A stretch of DNA of 5,086 bases, from contig CAIZMD010000502.1 of the NCBI GenBank assembly GCA_903933995.1, positions 1-5,086 of the forward strand, in the 5' to 3' direction. The notes beneath the pieces are model-generated. The model saw only the letters and a program-made list of their open reading frames with translations. It was not told the DNA's origin and ran no database searches. This stretch comes from an uncultured Bacteroidota bacterium (GTDB lineage Bacteria; Bacteroidota; Bacteroidia; Chitinophagales; Chitinophagaceae). The first letter of the stretch is position 1; each line of letters opens with the position of its first letter. Both the position numbers and the translations under genes were made by a program. Below are positions 1-4,769 of the stretch, piece after piece.

Positions 1-66
1 CATCCAGCTTTATCTGAAGAAGACGCCAAACAAATGGTGAAATATATTTTCTTACTACGCAAATAA
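1..66 (+). CDS. C-terminal end of a probable c-type cytochrome-domain protein (partial)
   Basis: Frame 1 is open from the window edge to a TAA at 64-66 and gives 21 residues beginning HPALSEEDAKQMVKYI. This resembles the last helix of a class I cytochrome c domain, where a 'LSEEDA..MVKYI' segment commonly closes the fold and the protein ends soon after. The haem-binding CxxCH and the rest of the protein lie outside the window, so the call rests on this tail only. The next gene starts 5 bases after the stop, which suggests one transcript. Bacteroidota often place secreted cytochrome c or dehydrogenase proteins beside DUF1080 proteins, which agrees with the call. That an ORF ends here is fairly certain; the family is tentative. 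Confidence 0.5.
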   Translation, partial: HPALSEEDAKQMVKYIFLLRK

Positions 67-71
67 ACAAC

Positions 72-788
72 ATGCAAACATTGCTTTTAGCCGGTCTTGT
101 TTCCCTTTCCATGATGGTAGGTAATCCTGACAAACCAACAACTCCCAATCAAACTGAAAAGGGTTTCAAGTCTCTCTTTGATGGCAAAACCACCAAGGGA
201 TGGCATGTATATGGCAATAAATCTAGTGGAGAAGCCTGGAAAGTGGATGACGGTGTGCTACACTTAGACGCTGCATACAAAAAAGCTAATAAAGGAAGTG
301 GAGGTGGAGACTTAATTACTGACGCCGCTTATGAGAATTTTCATTTGAAAATGGAATGGAAAATCTCTCCAAATGGTAATAGCGGTATCATTTTCTATGC
401 GCAGGAAGATACTTCCAAATACAAAGAATCCTGGTGGACTGGCCCTGAAATGCAGGTACTAGATAATGACGGTCATAGCGATGGTAAAATTATCAAACAC
501 CGTGCTGGCAACCTCTATGATTTAGTAGAAGGCAAAGAAGGCGTAGTTAAACCAGTAGGCGAATGGAACCTTGCTGAAGTAATTAGCAATAAGGGCAAAT
601 TGGAACTCTTGTTAAACGGTGTAGTAGTGGTTACAACCACCTACGGCGATGAAAACTGGAAGAACCTGATTGCAGGAAGTAAATTTAAAACCAAGCCAGA
701 TTTTGGCAAACTATTCAAAGGCCATATTGCTTTGCAAGACCATGGCAATGATGTGTATTTTCGCAATATTCGCATCAAGCAACTCTAA
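72..788 (+). CDS. Secreted DUF1080 / 3-keto-disaccharide hydrolase family protein
   Basis: This 238-residue protein matches the DUF1080 family (3-keto-disaccharide hydrolase domain, a concanavalin-like beta-sandwich) from about residue 31 to the end. Visible family landmarks are GFKSLFDGKTTKGW (31-44), WKVDDGVL (56-63), GGDLIT (78-83), YENFHLKMEWKISPNGNSG (87-105), GPEMQVLDNDGH (124-135), AGNLYDLV (145-152), GEWNLAEV (163-170) and the closing GHIALQDHGNDVYFRNIRI. Family members act on glycosides or keto-sugars in the periplasm or at the cell surface; the substrate here cannot be told. Residues 1-17 form a hydrophobic signal-like segment, but with no lysine or arginine in the n-region and no lipobox cysteine. 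No alternative start exists upstream, because the frame has a TGA at 15-17 and no ATG, GTG or TTG after it. The gene lies 5 bases behind the cytochrome-like gene and ends 32 bases before a terminator. Confidence 0.88.
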   Translation: MQTLLLAGLVSLSMMVGNPDKPTTPNQTEKGFKSLFDGKTTKGWHVYGNKSSGEAWKVDDGVLHLDAAYKKANKGSGGGDLITDAAYENFHLKMEWKISPNGNSGIIFYAQEDTSKYKESWWTGPEMQVLDNDGHSDGKIIKHRAGNLYDLVEGKEGVVKPVGEWNLAEVISNKGKLELLLNGVVVVTTTYGDENWKNLIAGSKFKTKPDFGKLFKGHIALQDHGNDVYFRNIRIKQL

Positions 789-820
789 GAACACCCAAAC
801 AACAACCAATACCAACAATT

Positions 821-846
821 GCCATCCTCTAGGGGATGGCTTTTTT
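821..846 (+). terminator. Intrinsic terminator after the DUF1080 gene
   Basis: A 7-bp stem, GCCATCC (821-827) with GGATGGC (834-840), encloses the 6-base loop TCTAGG and is followed directly by six T (841-846). It closes the cytochrome/DUF1080 transcript. Its T-tract runs into the region that must hold the tadA start signals. Confidence 0.88.
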
Positions 847-872
847 GTGCCCACACATTTGCTTTATCTTAG
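845..872 (+). promoter_or_regulatory. Possible tadA promoter overlapping the terminator T-tract
   Basis: TTG (845-847), then 17 bases, then TATCTTAG (865-872). The Bacteroidota consensus is TTG-N17-23-TAnnTTTG, so the -7 box has one mismatch (A for T at its seventh position). The box ends 5 bases before the tadA ATG, so a transcript from it would be leaderless or nearly so. This is a motif match only, and read-through past the terminator is the alternative. Confidence 0.3.
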
Positions 873-876
873 CGGC

Positions 877-1323
877 ATGGAAGTACTCGGTGATGAATAT
901 TATATGCAACAGGCACTCAAAGAGGCTCAGAAAGCCTATGACGCAGACGAAGTGCCCGTTGGTGCCGTAGTGGTTCAAGACGGCAAGATCATTGCCCGTG
1001 GTCATAACCAAGTAGAACTCTTGAATGATGCCACTGCTCACGCAGAAATCCTAGCCATCACATCGGCTTTTGCTTTTATGGGTGCCAAGTATTTACCAGA
1101 TGCCACCCTTTATGTAACCCTAGAGCCCTGTTTGATGTGCGCCGGAGCCCTTTACTGGAGCAAGATTGGCCGCATAGTTTTTGGGGCATATGACGTTAAA
1201 AACGGCTACCAACATATTACCAAGGAAAAGTCTCCCTTTCACATTAAAACCGAATTAGTAGGAGGAGTCTTAGAAGCTGACTGCAGTTTTATTATCCAGA
1301 GTTTCTTTAGGGCCAAACGCTAG
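877..1323 (+). CDS. tadA: tRNA-specific adenosine deaminase TadA
   Basis: This 148-residue protein belongs to the cytidine/deoxycytidylate deaminase superfamily and fits TadA, which converts A34 to inosine in the anticodon of tRNA-Arg(ACG) so that one tRNA reads CGU, CGC and CGA. The zinc site is complete: His55 and the proton-shuttling Glu57 in DATAHAEILA, then Cys85 and Cys88 in TLEPCLMCAGAL. The N-terminal YYMQQALKEAQKA helix followed by EVPVGAVVV is typical of TadA, and the length is close to the roughly 150-170 residues usual for the family. The frame is open upstream to 670, but that stretch runs through the DUF1080 gene and its terminator, so I choose the ATG at 877. An internal ATG at 904 would cut off part of the first helix. 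The start has no Shine-Dalgarno sequence. A guanine-deaminase-like nucleoside deaminase is a less likely alternative. Confidence 0.92.
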   Translation: MEVLGDEYYMQQALKEAQKAYDADEVPVGAVVVQDGKIIARGHNQVELLNDATAHAEILAITSAFAFMGAKYLPDATLYVTLEPCLMCAGALYWSKIGRIVFGAYDVKNGYQHITKEKSPFHIKTELVGGVLEADCSFIIQSFFRAKR

Positions 1324-1381
1324 AGGGTTTTCGAGATGGGAAAGAATTGAAATGTTCGGGGATTAATCAACTTTAAGGGAG

Positions 1382-1389
1382 TAAATTTG
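1382..1389 (+). promoter_or_regulatory. -7 promoter box (TAAATTTG) for sodA
   Basis: TAAATTTG is a perfect match to the Bacteroidota -7 element TAnnTTTG and ends 29 bases before the sodA ATG, which would give a leader of about 25 bases. No TTG lies at the expected 17-23 base spacing upstream. The nearest candidate is a TTC at 1355-1357 with 24 bases between, so the -33 element is weak. I see no clear Fur or OxyR operator here. Confidence 0.5.
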
Positions 1390-1418
1390 TTTTCACCTTT
1401 TATAAAAACCATTATTAT

Positions 1419-2024
1419 ATGTCATTTACACTAGCACCTTTACCGTACGCACACGAAGCTTTGGAACCACATATTGACACGCTAACCATGCAGATTCACC
1501 ATGGCAAGCACCACCAAGCTTATGTAGACAATTTGAACAAAGCCGTTGCTGGCACTGCTAATGAAGGCAAAACCCTTGCTGAATTAGTTGCAGTAGCTGG
1601 TAGCATTAGCCCTGCTGTTAGAAACAATGGCGGTGGTCACTGGAACCATACTTTCTTCTGGGAAAGCTTGGCGCCAAACGCAGGAGGTGCTCCAACAGGC
1701 GCTTTGGGCGATGCTATTACCGCAGCATTTGGTTCTTTTGATGCTTTCAAAGAAAAATTTGCAGCAGCAGGCATGACTCGCTTTGGTAGCGGTTGGGCTT
1801 GGTTGATTGTAAAGGATGGCAAATTAGAAGTTTCTTCTACGCCTAATCAAGACAATCCATTGATGGATGTGGCTGAAGTAAAAGGCCAACCAATCTTGGG
1901 TGCTGATGTTTGGGAACATGCTTATTACCTAAAGTATCAGAACCGCAGAGCAGACTATTTGGCTGCATTCTGGAATGTGGTAAACTGGACCAAGGTAGCT
2001 GAGCGTTTTACAGCTGCTCATTAA
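1419..2024 (+). CDS. sodA: Superoxide dismutase, Mn-type of the Fe/Mn family
   Basis: This 201-residue protein is a full-length Fe/Mn superoxide dismutase, which disproportionates superoxide to oxygen and hydrogen peroxide. The four metal ligands are visible: His27 (QIHHGKHHQAY), His77 (GGHWNHTFFW), Asp163 and His167 (DVWEHAYY). The second-shell Tyr35 is also present. Metal preference can be judged from the outer-sphere glutamine. Here position 73 in NNGGGHWNH is glycine and the glutamine is supplied by TPNQDNP (Gln144), which is the manganese pattern; iron enzymes usually carry the glutamine at the first site. A cambialistic enzyme is not excluded. There is no signal peptide, so it should be cytoplasmic. 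It sits alone between a 95-base upstream gap with a promoter box and a strong terminator, so it is probably monocistronic. The A/T-rich upstream bases show no Shine-Dalgarno sequence. Confidence 0.96.
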   Translation: MSFTLAPLPYAHEALEPHIDTLTMQIHHGKHHQAYVDNLNKAVAGTANEGKTLAELVAVAGSISPAVRNNGGGHWNHTFFWESLAPNAGGAPTGALGDAITAAFGSFDAFKEKFAAAGMTRFGSGWAWLIVKDGKLEVSSTPNQDNPLMDVAEVKGQPILGADVWEHAYYLKYQNRRADYLAAFWNVVNWTKVAERFTAAH

Positions 2025-2077
2025 TCTAAAAATGCGGTTGGTTAAACAAACCAATCAAACAGAAAATAGCTTAGTTT

Positions 2078-2107
2078 TAATCCCGCTTCGGCGGGATTAT
2101 TTTTTTT
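2078..2107 (+). terminator. Strong intrinsic terminator after sodA (UUCG loop)
   Basis: A perfect 9-bp stem, TAATCCCGC (2078-2086) with GCGGGATTA (2091-2099), closes the tetraloop TTCG through a C-G pair, the extra-stable cUUCGg form, and is followed by eight T (2100-2107). It ends sodA. The lipoprotein ATG is only 13 bases further on, and I see no good promoter between them. Confidence 0.93.
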
Positions 2108-2119
2108 AAAACCAGCATC

Positions 2120-2734
2120 ATGAAACAATTGACTTACAGCCTTCTTGCACTAACCTTATTTGCTTCTTGTTCTTCTAGTATCAAACGTGTGTATGTGCTG
2201 AGTAAGGGACCAGCTACCATTGATGAAGCCACTAAAACCATTAGTGCCAAAGACGGTACCGGTCATGAAGAAAAAGTGGTGAACTATACTGATGCTACTG
2301 CTACTATTCAATTAGATGCTCCAGGTGGCAAAACCTCGGTAACCCTTACCGATAAAGGCTTGTACGTGTTGAATGTAAAGAATGATACCATTATTGGCGC
2401 TTTGCAAAATTATACTGCACCTAAGTTGCAACAGAACTTGCTTACACAAGAAGACCTAAAAGTTAAGATTGATAGTTTACAACAATTGGTAGCAGGAAAA
2501 ATTGTTTCCAAAAAAAAGAATTTCTTTATCCTACCTAACCAAGCTGTAAAGATCACAGACAATTTAGAAGCCATTATTGTAACTCCTTATCACCAAATGC
2601 GCTCTGCTGAAAAAGTAGACGGACAAGCCCCTGAAGTGTATCGCTTTTACAGCATCCGCGAAATCAGGGAAACCATTGGCAAATTAGAAGCATTAACCAA
2701 GCCTTCAACTGCTGCTGAAGCAGACAAAAAATAA
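2120..2734 (+). CDS. Small lipoprotein of unknown function
   Basis: I do not recognise a named family for this 204-residue protein. It starts with a lipoprotein signal peptide: MK, a hydrophobic core (residues 4-15) and a lipobox ending LFAS-C, with Cys17 as the lipidated residue. The mature start CSSSIKRV has no acidic run, so it lacks the usual surface-export signal of Bacteroidota lipoproteins and may face the periplasm; that is inference. The mature part has a beta-rich section (about 30-95), a short helical stretch LKVKIDSLQQLVAGK (about 113-127), a lysine cluster KKKNFF, another mixed region, then a helix REIRETIGKLEALTK and a polar tail ending EADKK. No catalytic motif is evident. The gene starts just after the sodA terminator and converges on yidD. 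Reading frame and lipobox are convincing; function is open. Confidence 0.85.
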   Translation: MKQLTYSLLALTLFASCSSSIKRVYVLSKGPATIDEATKTISAKDGTGHEEKVVNYTDATATIQLDAPGGKTSVTLTDKGLYVLNVKNDTIIGALQNYTAPKLQQNLLTQEDLKVKIDSLQQLVAGKIVSKKKNFFILPNQAVKITDNLEAIIVTPYHQMRSAEKVDGQAPEVYRFYSIREIRETIGKLEALTKPSTAAEADKK

Positions 2735-2743
2735 TTGGAGAAA

Positions 2744-2771
2744 GATTAATGGGATTACTCCCTTTTAAATC
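2744..2771. terminator. Weak hairpin between the convergent lipoprotein and yidD genes
   Basis: GGGA (2751-2754) pairs with TCCC (2759-2762) around TTAC. An outer arm, GATTAA (2744-2749) with TTAAATC (2765-2771), can extend the helix with a bulge and mismatches. On the plus strand the inner hairpin is followed by TTTT, but the full helix has no T-tract after it on either strand. It could act as a modest bidirectional terminator for the two facing genes. Nothing better is visible in the 79-base gap. Confidence 0.3.
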
Positions 2772-2813
2772 ATGCTTTGAATAGCAGCTTTTTAAAAGAA
2801 GGCATCTATTGCA

Positions 2814-3047
2814 CTAGGGAACCGGATCATAACCGTGTGGACCACCGGGATGACACTTGGAGATTCTTTTGAGTGCCAGCCCCCCACCCTTCCAGATGCC
2901 GTGCTTTTTAAGTGCATCTGCCGCATACTGAGAACAGGTAGGCGTAAAACGGCATTTAGGGCCCATTACGGGCGATAACACCCATTGGTAGAACCGAATC
3001 AATACCATGAAGGGGAAGATCAATATTTGCTTGGCTATTTCCTTCAT
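2814..3047 (-). CDS. yidD: YidD, membrane protein insertion efficiency factor
   Basis: This 77-residue protein matches YidD, a small inner-membrane-associated protein thought to help YidC/Sec insert membrane proteins. The N-terminus (about residues 5-28) is an amphipathic or hydrophobic helix leading into the family signature FYQWVLSPVMGPKCRFTPTC. The three conserved cysteines are Cys32, Cys38 and Cys65 (ISKCHPGGPHGYDPVP). Length is within the usual 70-90 residues. The start ATG overlaps the stop of rnpA as ATGA (3044-3047), so it is probably translated by coupling to rnpA. In many bacteria yidC follows this gene; here the next gene converges from the other strand, so yidC must lie elsewhere. 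Confidence 0.95.
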   Translation of the reverse strand: MKEIAKQILIFPFMVLIRFYQWVLSPVMGPKCRFTPTCSQYAADALKKHGIWKGGGLALKRISKCHPGGPHGYDPVP

Positions 3048-3481
3048 GTTCCAGGGTTAGGTGTAATGGAAGGAGTATCATTTGCAGCTTCTTTTAAAGC
3101 AAACTGATCTACCAATTTATGCATCAAGAACTGCATCTTGTTTTGAACAAGTTTACCATCTGGTAGCTCTTTTCCTGTATAGATAAAAAACAATTGCCAC
3201 TGACGGTCTTGTGGTAATCCATGCTGTAAAATGGACTGCTCTAACCTAAAAGATTCGCGTAATAGACGCTTGATGCTATTGCGGTCCACTGCTTTTTTAA
3301 AATTCCTAGAACTGGCTCCCACACCCGCCATCAGGGTTTCACCAACAAAAGGACTATTGGTCTGATAAATCAATTTTATTGGAAAAGCATTCAAGGACTT
3401 ACCTGATTGAAACAATTTCCCTAAGAGCTTGCGACTCTTGAGTTTTTGTTTTCGCGGATAAGTAAATGGTCCTTGTTTCAT
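3044..3481 (-). CDS. rnpA: Ribonuclease P protein component
   Basis: This 145-residue basic protein is the protein subunit of RNase P, which with the RNA subunit (rnpB, not in this window) removes 5' leaders from pre-tRNAs. The N-terminal section has the family layout LKSRKLLGKLFQSGKSL. The RNR signature is clear at about residues 61-78: FKKAVDRNSIKRLLRESF, with Lys63, Arg67, Asn68, Lys71, Arg72 and Arg75. The last ~13 residues (NDTPSITPNPGT region) form a low-complexity tail beyond the usual fold. The gene lies between rpmH and yidD in the classic order, but an intrinsic terminator separates it from rpmH. Its ATG is only 11 bases from the end of that T-tract. Its stop overlaps the yidD start. 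Confidence 0.95.
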   Translation of the reverse strand: MKQGPFTYPRKQKLKSRKLLGKLFQSGKSLNAFPIKLIYQTNSPFVGETLMAGVGASSRNFKKAVDRNSIKRLLRESFRLEQSILQHGLPQDRQWQLFFIYTGKELPDGKLVQNKMQFLMHKLVDQFALKEAANDTPSITPNPGT

Positions 3482-3485
3482 GCAT

Positions 3486-3515
3486 CAAAATTAAAAAAGC
3501 CCCGTTCCGAATGAA
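3486..3515 (-). promoter_or_regulatory. Possible rnpA promoter built into the rpmH terminator
   Basis: On the minus strand TAATTTTG (3493-3486) matches the -7 consensus TAnnTTTG perfectly and overlaps the end of the rpmH terminator's T-tract. It ends 5 bases before the rnpA ATG. At a 19-base spacing there is TTC (3515-3513), in the terminator loop, in place of TTG. A start from this box would give rnpA an almost leaderless mRNA. The match is motif-based only. Confidence 0.4.
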
Positions 3516-3527
3516 CGGAACAGGGCT
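3493..3527 (-). terminator. Intrinsic terminator between rpmH and rnpA
   Basis: Read on the minus strand, AGCCCTGTTCCG (3527-3516) pairs with CGGAACGGGGCT (3509-3498) over 12 bp, including one U-G wobble, around the loop TTCATT. The U-tract follows at 3498-3493, overlapping the last stem base. The wobble becomes a C-A mismatch on the plus strand, which supports the minus strand as the working one. It should end most rpmH transcripts, with read-through or a separate promoter feeding rnpA-yidD. Confidence 0.92.
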
Positions 3528-3554
3528 GAATATTTTTACAACTTTGTTGTGGAA

Positions 3555-3710
3555 TTATTTCAATCCTTTTTCGCTAGAAACAGTCAGTTTCTTGCGACCT
3601 TTCGCTCTACGGCTAGCTAATACTTTGCGGCCGTTGGCAGACTCCATACGTTTGCGGAAACCGTGAACGGTTTTTCTGCGACGTTTATGTGGTTGGAATG
3701 TACGTTTCAT
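3555..3710 (-). CDS. rpmH: 50S ribosomal protein bL34
   Basis: This short gene encodes 51 residues beginning MKRTFQPHKRRRKTVHGFRK and ending SEKGLK before TAA (3557-3555). It is the standard bL34 sequence: MKRTFQP start, KRRRKTVHGFRKRM, NGRKVLASRRAKGRKKL. About 40 percent of residues are Lys or Arg, as expected for a protein buried in 23S rRNA. Length is slightly above the usual 44-50 because of the C-terminal VSSEKGLK extension, which is common in Bacteroidota. The ATG is one base after the stop of a small upstream ORF, and a good promoter lies about 80 bases upstream. A terminator follows within 30 bases, and then rnpA and yidD. Confidence 0.97.
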   Translation of the reverse strand: MKRTFQPHKRRRKTVHGFRKRMESANGRKVLASRRAKGRKKLTVSSEKGLK

Positions 3711-3711
3711 T

Positions 3712-3768
3712 TTATCGATTTTTTACTAACCCGGTAATATTGTTACGTTTCATGCCTGCAGTCACCAT
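3712..3768 (-). other. Possible leader peptide ORF in the rpmH 5' region
   Basis: Between the promoter and rpmH the minus strand holds a tiny ORF of 18 codons from ATG 3768, or 13 codons from ATG 3753, reading MVTAGMKRNNITGLVKNR. Its TAA (3714-3712) is separated from the rpmH ATG by one base. The inner start ATGAAACGTA (3753-3744) repeats the first ten bases of rpmH (3710-3701). The frame differs from rpmH. It could couple ribosomes onto rpmH or be a chance ORF; no ribosome binding site is visible. Confidence 0.3.
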
Positions 3769-3790
3769 ACTGCTGCTTGTGAAAGGACGG

Positions 3791-3821
3791 CAAAGGTAAT
3801 GGTTGTGATGGAAACTTGCAA
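3791..3821 (-). promoter_or_regulatory. Promoter of the rpmH-rnpA-yidD cluster
   Basis: On the minus strand, TTG (3821-3819), 20 bases, then TACCTTTG (3798-3791). Both elements and the spacing match the Bacteroidota consensus TTG-N17-23-TAnnTTTG. Transcription should start near 3787, giving a leader of about 76 bases before rpmH. The promoter begins 10 bases after the T-tract of the murI terminator. Confidence 0.7.
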
Positions 3822-3830
3822 AGGAATATC

Positions 3831-3871
3831 AAAAAAAGCCCTAAAAAAATCCCCAAAGCCTTTCATAGGGC
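3831..3871 (-). terminator. Probable intrinsic terminator after murI
   Basis: On the minus strand GCCCTA (3871-3866) pairs with TAGGGC (3843-3838) and is followed by seven T (3837-3831). The 22-base interior can add GAAA/TTTT pairs. A competing small hairpin, GGGC (3883-3880) with GCCC (3871-3868), would use the same left arm. The long loop makes this weaker than the other terminators here, but the T-tract and position are right. The remaining bases from here to the murI stop (3884-3930) show nothing notable. Confidence 0.6.
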
Positions 3872-3930
3872 GGTTTTCAGCCCAAAAAACATAGCATTTT
3901 ACCTTCCTCTATGATTCTCAAAAGGCCAAA

Positions 3931-4758
3931 TTAGCCCTGTAAATCAACGTGTTGTGAAATTACTGGCTGACCAAAAAATTGACTTGCATGGGCGTCAAAA
4001 TCAGCTGCTGAATCCGTGGTACAAAAACGAATGACAGCATTTTTGGAACATTGTTCCGCCATGGCGGGGTGTTTGGCCAAATATTCTACCAAACTTTTTG
4101 CTACAATCTCTCCTTGCGAAACAATGGTTAATCCCGCAGGTGCAAACTGCTTAATTTTATCCATTAGCAAGGGATAATGCGTACAAGCCAATAAAATGGT
4201 GTCAATGGTTGAAGACTGTTGCATTAATTGGTTCAGGTGTTTTTGAACAAAATAATCTGCTCCTGGCTCATTGGCAGCACCATTTTCTACCAAGGGAACC
4301 CACATAGGGCAGGCTTCTTGAAAGACTTCCATGCCTGGAAAAAATTTATGGATCTCAATAGGATAACTATTACTCAGAACGGTTCCTTGGGTTCCTAAAA
4401 TACCTAGGTGACCGGTAGCAGAATAAGTACCTATGATTTCTGTGCTGGGTCTAATCACCCCAAGTACCCTTTTAAAGGGATCTATTCCTGGCAGATCCTT
4501 TTGCTGAATATTGCGCAAAGCCTTGGCCGATGCGGTGTTGCAGGCCAGAATCACCAATTCACAACCCTGTTTAAAAAACCAATCAACGCATTCCAAGGTA
4601 TATTGGTAAACGGTGTCAAAAGACCTAGGACCATAGGGCGCGCGAGCATTGTCTCCTAAATAGAGATAATCATACTCAGGCAATTGATCTACAATTTCTT
4701 TGAGTACGGTTAAGCCCCCGTATCCACTGTCAAATACACCAATTGGTTTTTGTTGCAT
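3931..4758 (-). CDS. murI: Glutamate racemase
   Basis: This 275-residue enzyme interconverts L- and D-glutamate, supplying D-glutamate to MurD for peptidoglycan precursors in the cytoplasm. Counted from the ATG at 4758, the family landmarks are IGVFDSGYGGLTV (6-18, catalytic Asp10), YLGDNARAPYG (33-43), the first catalytic cysteine Cys73 in VILACNTASA, GILGTQGTV, and the second in LLACTHYPLL (Cys192, with His194). Length is normal for MurI. The frame also allows a TTG start two codons upstream (4764), but that TTG lies in a terminator T-tract; the ATG gives a standard N-terminus MQQKPIGVFDSG. It follows an OmpH-like gene, an order widespread in Bacteroidota (bamA-ompH-murI). A terminator hairpin lies immediately upstream. 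Confidence 0.95.
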   Translation of the reverse strand: MQQKPIGVFDSGYGGLTVLKEIVDQLPEYDYLYLGDNARAPYGPRSFDTVYQYTLECVDWFFKQGCELVILACNTASAKALRNIQQKDLPGIDPFKRVLGVIRPSTEIIGTYSATGHLGILGTQGTVLSNSYPIEIHKFFPGMEVFQEACPMWVPLVENGAANEPGADYFVQKHLNQLMQQSSTIDTILLACTHYPLLMDKIKQFAPAGLTIVSQGEIVAKSLVEYLAKHPAMAEQCSKNAVIRFCTTDSAADFDAHASQFFGQPVISQHVDLQG

Positions 4759-4761
4759 ACC

Positions 4762-4769
4762 CAAAAATA
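4762..4769 (-). promoter_or_regulatory. Possible murI -7 promoter box inside the ompH terminator T-tract
   Basis: On the minus strand TATTTTTG (4769-4762) matches TAnnTTTG exactly and ends 4 bases before the murI ATG. A transcript from it would start at or beside the start codon. The -33 position offers only CTG (4790-4788, spacing 18), in the terminator stem. A T-rich tract makes chance matches easier, so this is tentative. Confidence 0.33.

Noticed and set aside
670..876. A 69-codon N-terminal extension of tadA in the same open frame
   Set aside because: It would run through the end of the DUF1080 gene and across its terminator. TadA homologs start just before the YYMQQAL helix, so the ATG at 877 is the sensible start.
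829..1041. Minus-strand ORF opposite tadA
   Set aside because: It is antisense to the conserved tadA N-terminus and terminator, and has no recognisable protein features.
1637..1822. Minus-strand ORF inside sodA
   Set aside because: It is antisense to a well-conserved enzyme, has skewed composition and shows no family features.
2036..2056. Hairpin GGTTGGTT/AACCAATC just after sodA as a first terminator
   Set aside because: The stem is A/T-rich with a wobble and is followed by AAACAGAAAA rather than a T-tract. The UUCG terminator at 2078-2107 serves better.
3466..3666. Plus-strand ORF across the rpmH-rnpA gap
   Set aside because: It is antisense to rpmH and the terminator. The real gene is the 51-codon rpmH on the other strand.
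4408..4659. Plus-strand ORF inside murI
   Set aside because: It is the complement of conserved murI coding sequence and has no features of its own.
4759..4764. TTG start for murI two codons upstream of the ATG
   Set aside because: The TTG is part of the terminator T-tract, adds only two residues, and a normal ATG follows with the expected N-terminus.
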